DNA from: Astragalus membranaceus
Taxonomy: Eukaryota; Streptophyta; Magnoliopsida; Fabales; Fabaceae
Reading direction: 5' to 3'
Assembly (NCBI GenBank): GCA_039519185.1
Contig: CM076848.1
Coordinates: forward strand, 125,434,371-125,498,370
DNA: 64,000 bases
Every line of letters begins with the position of its first letter. The stretch's first letter is position 1. The notes under the pieces are model-generated. The model ran no database searches, was not told the DNA's origin, and saw nothing but the letters and a program-made list of their open reading frames with translations. Shown here piece after piece: positions 57,890-64,000 of this stretch. A program made the translations under genes and the position numbers.

Positions 57890-58205
57890 GGCTAAAGTGC
57901 TCCCGGGGTCCCTTATCTTTATTTAAAGTAACGATTTGGTCATTTATCTTTTTTTTGTCCCAAATCAGTCCTTTATGTTTTAAATTTTTGACACATAAAT
58001 CCTTTTCTGTCCCAAATCAGTCCTTTATGTTTCAAATTTTTAACAAATAAATCCTTTTTTTTGACACATAAATCAGCACTGTTAACGGAAAAGGATTTAT
58101 GTGTCAAAAATTTGAAAGATAAAGGACTTATTTGGGACAAAAAAAACATAAAGGACTAATTCGTTTCTTTAAATAAAGATAAGGGACCCTGGGAGCACTT
58201 TAGCC
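57890..58205. mobile_element. Fold-back MITE, Mutator-type, 316 bp, TSD TTATTTTTA
   Basis: Begins GGCTAAAGTGCTCCC and ends GGGAGCACTTTAGCC; almost the whole element is an inverted repeat. The 9-bp duplication TTATTTTTA lies at 57881-57889 and 58206-58214. Nine-base duplications and long inverted repeats indicate Mutator-like mobilisation. Confidence 0.9.
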
Positions 58206-58214
58206 TTATTTTTA

Positions 58215-58450
58215 GTTTCTTTTGGTAGTGTAAACAAATATTATTGTACGTTTATCTTGAGCATAATGGATGTTGATCCACTGCAGTCAATTATGACTGC
58301 AGTCACAGCAGTTAACCTCACCAATACTATTGTATTAAGCTACTTTTAAATCACATCTGTTAATTTATTTTTAATAAAAAGTGAAGAAAACATGAGAAGA
58401 GAGAGAAAGACTCTGCTGAATGCAGATGATCTAAACCCATATAATATAAT
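58215..58450. other. Spacer between the MITEs
   Basis: No gene. Contains a small palindrome CTGCAGTCAATTATGACTGC (58281-58300). Confidence 0.5.
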
Positions 58451-58766
58451 GGCTAAAGTGCTCTCGGGGTCCCTTATCTTTATTTAAAGTAACGAATTAG
58501 TCCTTTATGTTTTTTTTGTCCCAAATAAGTCCTTTATCTTTCAAATTTTTGACACATAAATCCTTTTCCGTTAACAGTGCTGATTTATGTGTCAAAAAAA
58601 AGGATTTATGTGTTAAAAATTTGAAACATAAAGGACTGATTTTGGACAGAAAAGGATTTATGTGTCAAAAATTTAAAATATAAAAGACTGATTTGGGACA
58701 AAAAAAAGATAAAGGACCAAATCGTTACTTTAGATAAAGATAAGGGACCCCGAGAGCACTTTAGCC
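58451..58766. mobile_element. Fold-back MITE, same family in opposite orientation, TSD TAATATAAT
   Basis: Starts GGCTAAAGTGCTCTC and ends GAGAGCACTTTAGCC, exactly 316 bp like its neighbour. TAATATAAT lies at 58442-58450 and 58767-58775. The loop sequence (TTAACAGTGCTGATT) is the reverse complement of that in the first copy. Confidence 0.92.
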
Positions 58767-58775
58767 TAATATAAT

Positions 58776-59399
58776 AGAAGCTATGAATATATATATATAT
58801 AAGCTATGATGAATCCATCATGTTAAACTGACATAAAATACTCATTAACTAATGGAATCCTTAGAAAAGGGAGTATATATATGTGTTTATCGCACAAATC
58901 ATGCACATTAGTTTGTAATAGAAGAGAATGTGTGTGAACTATTTTATTTTGACTAGAATTCATTGATCATAAAGTTTAGGGCTAGCTTCTTCAGTTTTAC
59001 ATAAAATCCTTACAAATGTAAGTCCAAAGCTAACTTCATTTGCATCTTTTATTTTTCTTTATTATTGAGATACAGTAGAACTCTCATCATTGAAAGCAAC
59101 AACACCACATCGCACGAAGATGAACACATTGTCCACCTTTAGAGAATCCCTTTGTAATACAACACCACATCGCACGAAGATGAACACATTTGGAGTGCAC
59201 TGCTCTATGCAGCACAAGTTATCCTGTCCCGGAGGCTTCAAAAAACATTGGAAATATGTCGAATCTTCCAGACTAGTTACAAAACCTGAATGAACCCAAA
59301 GTTAAAACATTTATGGACACAAGGTTTCTATGTATTTTTTTAAGAAAAAAACCAACACAATGTTACTTAATTTTTTAAAAAAACAACACTGTAAAAGAG
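58776..59399. other. Non-genic DNA with a 61-bp period duplication
   Basis: A 34-bp segment beginning ACAACACCACATCGCACGAA occurs at about 59099 and 59160. No coding feature supported. Confidence 0.55.
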
Positions 59400-60880
59400 T
59401 TTTTTTCCGATAAGCAATGATTCATTGATTAGAGTATTAGAGATGCCCAAAACCACAAATACAAAAGGAAATCAGAAATTGTTGATACAAGTAAGAGCAT
59501 TGTTCCACCATAGTGGCGGAGACAAGCTAGAATCTCTTCCCACCCCAAAAATAAACCAACACCAAGACAAATACTTGATATGCGCCACAACCAAATCAAC
59601 CTTGGCTTCTTCTCCTCTAAAATAAACACCATTTCGGGCTAACCAGAGACACCAACAAGTTGCCAACCAGAGTAAATACCGCACCTTCTTAGCTTTTTTC
59701 CCTTTACAAAAGTTGCCAAACAGGATAAAGTGTTGAGATAAGTTATAGGAACTAGGCAATTACTCGATATCGAGCCAGCGCCCAACCTCACTCCACACCT
59801 TGTGAGAAAAATCACAATCTAGAATTAGATGTTAGACTTCCTCTCGAAAGTTGTTACAGAACACACAGACTACCCCTTCCTCTGTATGGATGATATGTCG
59901 TCTCACCAACAAGTCACGAATTGGTAATGAATTAGTAAGTAATTTCCATCCATAAATCAAAATTTTCGATGGAAGTGAAGTTTTCCAAAGGGCTTTATAA
60001 TCTAAAAAATTGCTGTCACTAACCACTGGAAAAGTTGAATCGGATGACAGTAGATATTGGTAGCAAGAGCGCACTGACAAACGTTTTGAAGACTCTAAGA
60101 TCCATCTCCAAAAATCAACTCCATCACAATTTAAGCTCACCTCCCTTAAAATATCAAACAGCACTTTCCCTTCATCACTATGAAGTTGAACATCGTTAAA
60201 GTTCGAGACAAGTTCGAATGTCAGCGACTCTGATGCCACTCTCCCAATTCCCCAACCTTCACATTCTTATTAGTATAACCTGCAAAAATATGAGTGGAAT
60301 CAAGTTTCAATGGGCGCTGCCCAATCAAATGGTTGTTCCAAAAATTCACATTACAACCATCGCCCAAACCCTTTCTAACATTCGCTTCAAACCACCCCTC
60401 CGAACACCGCTCATCCCCCACTCTCCTAAGGTCACGCCACCACAAAGAAGAGTCCAACATTCTCTCCGGGGATGATATCCCATTGATGAAAATAGAGCCC
60501 AGCTCACCATATCTATCCATAAAAATATCCCTCCAAGAAGCTTCTTCATCCGACAAGATACGCCACTTCCACTTAGCTAATAGAGCAATATTAAACAACT
60601 CAATACTTTTCACACCTAGGCTACCCTTCTCCTTAGACTTGCACACCTTGTCCCAAGCCACCCAATACATACCTCTAGCATCATCTTTAATACCCGACAA
60701 AAAATATCTTTGAATCTTAATCAAACTCTTAATCACCATCTTCGACGCCTTATAAAACGATAAAAAACATAGGGGAATGCTATTTAAAATAGAGTTGATA
60801 AGAGTTACCCGACCACCCATAGATAGATAACGCCGTAAAAGAGTTGTCGAGTCATAAAGATCTAACAACTCAAACATTTT
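59400..60880 (-). mobile_element. 5'-truncated LINE: RT C-terminus, zf-RVT domain and 3' tail
   Basis: The minus-strand reading starts inside the end of RT (RRYLSMGGRVTLINSILNS, IPLCFLSFYKASKMV), typical of plant L1-like ORF2. It continues to the zinc-binding region (ALWKTSLPSKILIYGWKLL, RRHIIHTEEGVVCVFC). Frames change near 60235 and 59800, so it is inactive. It ends ATTGCTTATCGGAAAAAAA at 59400-59418. Truncation at the 5' end is the normal outcome of target-primed reverse transcription. Confidence 0.88.
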
Positions 60881-60920
60881 TTCTTTTGAGTATATAGATT
60901 ATGAACACAAATATTTAAAA

Positions 60921-62142
60921 AGGCTAAATAACACTTTTGGTCCTTATGTTTGCTCTAGGTTTCACTTTGGTCCTTTATCTTTTTTTTGGTCCGTTTTGGT
61001 CCCTCATGTTTCATTTTTGTTTCATTTTGGTCCCTGACGTTAGTTTTGACTAACAGACGCCCCGCTGGCAGTTAACTGCTGACGTGGCGTCCGTTATTCA
61101 TTAAATTACGTGGCACAAGCCAGTTCCACATCAGCAATTCGTTTTTTAATATAAATAGAACATAAAACAATAAAACAAACATAAAACATAAAACAAAAAC
61201 CGTAAAACCAAAATGAAGAACAGCTTCATCTTCATTCTCCCTTGTCAAGAACAGCTTGAAGAACAAAACTTAAAAACAAAATCTGAGAATCCATCTTCCT
61301 TCTCCCTTCTCAAGAACAGCTTCAAGAACAGCAGCAACATAACCCCCTTTTAAAACCCTATCTTCATCTTCCTCACCACATCACCCTCTACTGTGCACCA
61401 CCCTCTAACTCAAACCCTAGGAACCCTAAACAAATCGAGAAATAGCGAAACCCCAAACATACAACAACAACCTAAACAAAGTGAGAAACAGCAAAATCAA
61501 GCAACAACAAGAACACAAAGTGAGAAACAGCAAAATCCAGAACATCTTACCTTCAAAATGGCGAAACCCGTTTCCGATTCTCCTTTGTCGTCTTCCTTCG
61601 TTTATGCTTCCAGTACCTTCGATTCTCCTTCGTCTTGCTTCGATTCTCCTTCGTCTTGCTTCGCACTCTCTTCCTTCCCACTCTCTTCGTCTTCGTCTTC
61701 TCACTCACTTCGTCTTTCTTCTTCTCTGTTTCCAGAACAATACTATTTTTGATTTTGAGAAATGAGTTTTAGTTTTAATCTTTTAAGTTTTTCCAGAAAT
61801 TCTGTTTTAGATTTTTATGTTTTTTATTTTATGTTTGTTTTATGTTTTATGTTTGTTTAAATTAGTTTTCTGTTTTCTGTTTTCTGTTTAAATTAATTTT
61901 ATGTTTTATTTATATTAAAAAACGAATTGTTGATGTGGAACTAGCTTGTGCGACGTCATTTAAGTATTTGAGGACGCCACATCAGGAGTTAACTGCCAGC
62001 GTGGCGTTCGTTAGTCAAAACTAACGTCAGGGACCAAAAAGAAACAAAATGAAACATGAGGGACCAAAACGGGCCCAAAAAAAGATAAAGGACCAAAGTG
62101 AAACGTAGAGCAAACATAAAGGACCAAAAGTGCTATTTAGCC
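60921..62142. mobile_element. Large fold-back element, Mutator-type, about 1.2 kb
   Basis: Inverted arms about 60922-61195 and 61800-62142 start GGCTAAATAACACTTTTGGT and mirror it at the end. TATTTAAAA lies at 60912-60920 and 62143-62151, a 9-bp duplication, with one extra A at the left edge. Arm sequence (TTTGGTCC, CTTTATCTTTTTTT) resembles the 316-bp MITEs. The unpaired centre (61200-61790) is not shared with them. Confidence 0.85.
61393..61752 (+). other. Low-complexity open frame inside fold-back element
   Basis: 119 codons, glutamine/asparagine-rich first, then serine-rich with repeated FDSPSSC. There is a second ATG at 61558. No recognised domain. It may be captured host 5' gene sequence, as fold-back and Pack-type Mutator elements often carry, or chance. 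Confidence 0.25.
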
Positions 62143-62151
62143 TATTTAAAA

Positions 62152-62429
62152 CAAGGATAAATTATCTTTTTGGTTTCTGTTAATATAGAATTTTTTAATT
62201 TTCCTTCATAGAAATAACTTTTTTTTTTGTTTTACATCCCTTTAATTTCTTAAATTTTATCTTTCATCCTCACAAAAATTTATTTTTTCACTTGTCAATC
62301 TTTATATTTTGAATTAGTTCTTGGTTTCTGTTAATATTGCCGAAGTTTCTTCTTTTGGTCTTGGACACCACCGGTTTTGATTTTTCATACTGCGCACTGG
62401 TATCCATCTGATCAAAATCGTCATCTACC
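62152..62429. other. T-rich non-genic DNA
   Basis: No gene or element end seen. Confidence 0.5.
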
Positions 62430-63110
62430 ACATCACCCCAAAAGCTTTCCTAAAATTCTCATGTCAGATTCTACTGCTAGATTAGAGGTAGCATCAGACT
62501 CTAGTGCATTTAGGAAATCTAGCCTGGTGGTTGAAGGTTGAGTGGAGGATGAATTAATAGAATCATCCCAACACCGACTAGCTACAGATGTAGAAAAGAT
62601 CTGAACGATGTTGTTTTGAGCAGCTACATGTGTGTTGGGGATAGAGTTCAAAGGTGTCTCTGCGTCTGCACCTCAAGTGAAACTTTTTTTCCGATAGGCA
62701 AATTTAGTGGGGGAGTGGGGGGAATGTTAGTTTCCCGGGTTTGAACCCGGGACCTCCTCTTGCACTCATTTAGTGAACTCCTTTGGTATTCTTTAGCTCG
62801 CCAACTGAGCTACCTTCTTGGGATACCTCACTGCTTACCGTTATCCGAAGGAGAAGAGTTGTGAACATCTAATTCTTCGTTGAATTGCATGACCGCTTTT
62901 CTAATTCCAATAAGTGAAGATTCCCCTTGCTGCATATCATTAGACGGCTTAACGGGGCCAAGTAAAGGATCCAAACCATCTCCAGGGTCACTGTTGACAT
63001 CTTTAGCACATGTAACCTTAGCTTTCTGCTTGTACTTCCCCTTATTAGTAGCCTATAGCTTATCTGTTATATATCCACTCTTTTTTGCTAAATAGAGTTT
63101 TACAAGAGGC
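62430..63110 (-). pseudogene. Protein-coding remnant, probably LINE ORF1-like, split by a SINE
   Basis: The minus strand reads KQKAKVTCAKDVNSDPGDGL (near 63020), VKPSNDMQQGESSLIG, AVMQFNEELDVHNS, then a SINE, then NSIPNTHVAAQNNIVQIFST and SNLAVESDMRILGKLLG. This polar, linker-like sequence resembles the region between the zinc-knuckle part and the endonuclease of plant LINEs, but there is no diagnostic motif. Confidence 0.4.
62676..62824 (-). mobile_element. tRNA-derived SINE
   Basis: On the minus strand, box A TAGCTCAGTTGG and box B GGTTCAAACCC (internal RNA polymerase III promoter) are about 50 bases apart, followed by a tRNA-unrelated body ending TTGCCTATCGGAAAAAAAG. ACCTCA flanks it at 62670-62675 and 62825-62830, a tentative short target duplication. 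It interrupts an older coding remnant. Confidence 0.85.
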
Positions 63111-63219
63111 ATACCCACTATAATTTATCTACTATAAACTTGTAGATTGACATTATCAAATAGAGCCTAAGAATAAAAAAGATACTTGGACCAAATTTTA
63201 AACCTAATAAAAAAAATAC
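63111..63219. other. Unassigned AT-rich DNA
   Basis: No feature recognised. Confidence 0.4.
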
Positions 63220-63360
63220 TCCCTCCGTCCAAAAACGTTAGACCCTTCAGGCACTTTAGTGTGTCCCAAAATATAAGTCCCTTTCAATTGTCTAGATACA
63301 TTTAATACTCTTTTTTCAAATATATCCCTCATTAATACTAGTTAACTGTCTTGGACTTGG
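63220..63360 (+). mobile_element. Stowaway-like MITE end (Tc1/mariner)
   Basis: TACTCCCTCCGTCC at 63220-63233 is the classic Stowaway terminal repeat with its TA target. The matching opposite end (GGACGGAGGGAG) is not in the window, so the copy is truncated. The right boundary is a guess. Confidence 0.6.
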
Positions 63361-63422
63361 TATATGAAAAGTTAACACTCAATCCTTCTATGCACAAAGG
63401 TTAATGTGGTAGTCGAGCTTGG

Positions 63423-63558
63423 ATCCTCACAAGTACTTGTGGGACAACTTATGAGAGAGAGTGACACAAACAAAAAGATCATAGCATTTATTGCATTTAT
63501 TATTATATTGTTTGTCTCACTCTCTCTCTTAAATTGTCCCACAAGTACTTGTGAGGAT
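63423..63558. repeat. Hairpin element, 136 bp
   Basis: Arms start ATCCTCACAAGTACTTGTGG and end with its near-perfect complement, and continue through GAGAGAGAGTGACACAAAC / GTTTGTCTCACTCTCTCTC. Probably a small MITE; no clear target duplication. Confidence 0.7.
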
Positions 63559-63610
63559 AGAAACTCGTAATAGTGATACACAAATTATATATAATAGTAG
63601 GTATGACTCG

Positions 63611-63637
63611 TGCGTGTGTGTGTGTGTGTGTGTGTGT
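63611..63637. repeat. (GT)n microsatellite
   Basis: About a dozen GT dinucleotides. Confidence 0.95.
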
Positions 63638-63644
63638 CTATCTC

Positions 63645-64000
63645 TGTAACACCCCAATATTTCTAACGTGTAGATACATTGAAATGCACGGCTTAGCCAT
63701 AATCAGAGGACACAATACCTGTTTAAATATTGAACATACTAAAATTTTTCCGAAATAAAACAAAATATCTCAGATTCATCCGTCTTCATTTCCATGAAGT
63801 TCACTTGGTTCACAATTTAAAAGGAACACAGAGCCTAAGGTTCAATATCATAAACAGAGGTGGGGAAATGGGTTCATACAACTCATACCAAATATAAGTT
63901 ACATACCCATAACAGAAACAACAAAAGAAGAATAATCGGAAACATCAAGACTACAAGTCTTCGGCTTTGCCATAAGCACGTCACCTACTCGTGTCACCTT
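63645..64000 (-). repeat. LTR edge running off the window
   Basis: TGTAACACCCCAATATTTC at 63645 has the same opening pattern as R3's plus-strand edge (TGTAACACCCCGGTATTTC), so it is probably a minus-strand Ty3-type LTR end. Only 356 bp are visible and no coding sequence is present. Confidence 0.55.

Noticed and set aside
51940..60880. One LINE interrupted by R5
   Set aside because: Both fragments are on the minus strand but in the wrong order (endonuclease downstream of RT), so they are separate elements.
62700..62820. Functional tRNA gene (box A and box B present)
   Set aside because: No convincing cloverleaf with a 3' acceptor arm; the sequence continues into a SINE body and poly(A) tail.

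Overview
The window is a heterochromatin-like stretch of a flowering-plant nuclear genome, probably a eudicot, although the sequence does not fix the species. The evidence is the set of residents: Ty3 chromovirus-type and Ty1/copia LTR retroelements primed by tRNA-Met, CACTA and Mutator-type DNA transposons, plant LINEs with a zf-RVT tail, a tRNA-derived SINE, and an endogenous plant pararetrovirus (Caulimoviridae). I found no convincing host gene. Every substantial reading frame belongs to a transposon or to the integrated virus.

Layout. 1-5482: right-hand part of a non-autonomous chromovirus-like LTR element (R1) that runs in from the left. 5483-6455: an antisense LTR fragment. 6758-18174: a solo LTR (R2) with TSD AATAT, split by a complete non-autonomous chromovirus-derived element (R3, 7024-15790, minus strand, TSD GTATG, decayed chromodomain). 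18175-20340: AT-rich DNA, a decayed CACTA-family end and microsatellites.

20338-51934 is dominated by an endogenous caulimovirid. Copy A (20338-27334) lies on the minus strand. On the plus strand there is a head-to-tail array: partial unit B0 (33279-about 36310), unit B1 (about 36310-44110) and unit C (about 44110-51934), with a period of about 7.8 kb. Each unit carries a TATA/poly(A)/tRNA-Met primer-site leader, an AT microsatellite, a 30K-type movement protein (MP), a capsid/zinc-knuckle/protease/RT/RNase H polyprotein, and a third ORF of unknown function that overlaps the polyprotein by 17 nt and sits behind a strong candidate splice acceptor. There is no integrase and there are no LTRs. 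All units carry inactivating changes, and some are shared between units, so part of the array grew after integration. A copia element (R4, 27395-33278), itself holding a CACTA-like element with TSD ATA, separates copy A from the array. A 60-bp fold-back junction lies at 27317-27394.

51935-64000: LINE endonuclease remnant; a second copia element (R5, 52987-57658, minus, TSD CTTAC, non-canonical TA...CA LTR ends); two 316-bp Mutator-type MITEs in opposite orientation with 9-bp TSDs; a 5'-truncated LINE; a 1.2-kb fold-back element with related termini; a tRNA-derived SINE whose tail matches the LINE tail; a Stowaway-like end; a hairpin MITE; and the start of another LTR.

The most interesting items are the tandem pararetrovirus array with its borders at the primer site and TA repeats, its unrecognised third ORF, and a CpG-rich palindromic doublet found in the LTRs of four different LTR elements, including a 15-bp word shared exactly (inverted) between a Ty3-type and a copia LTR.
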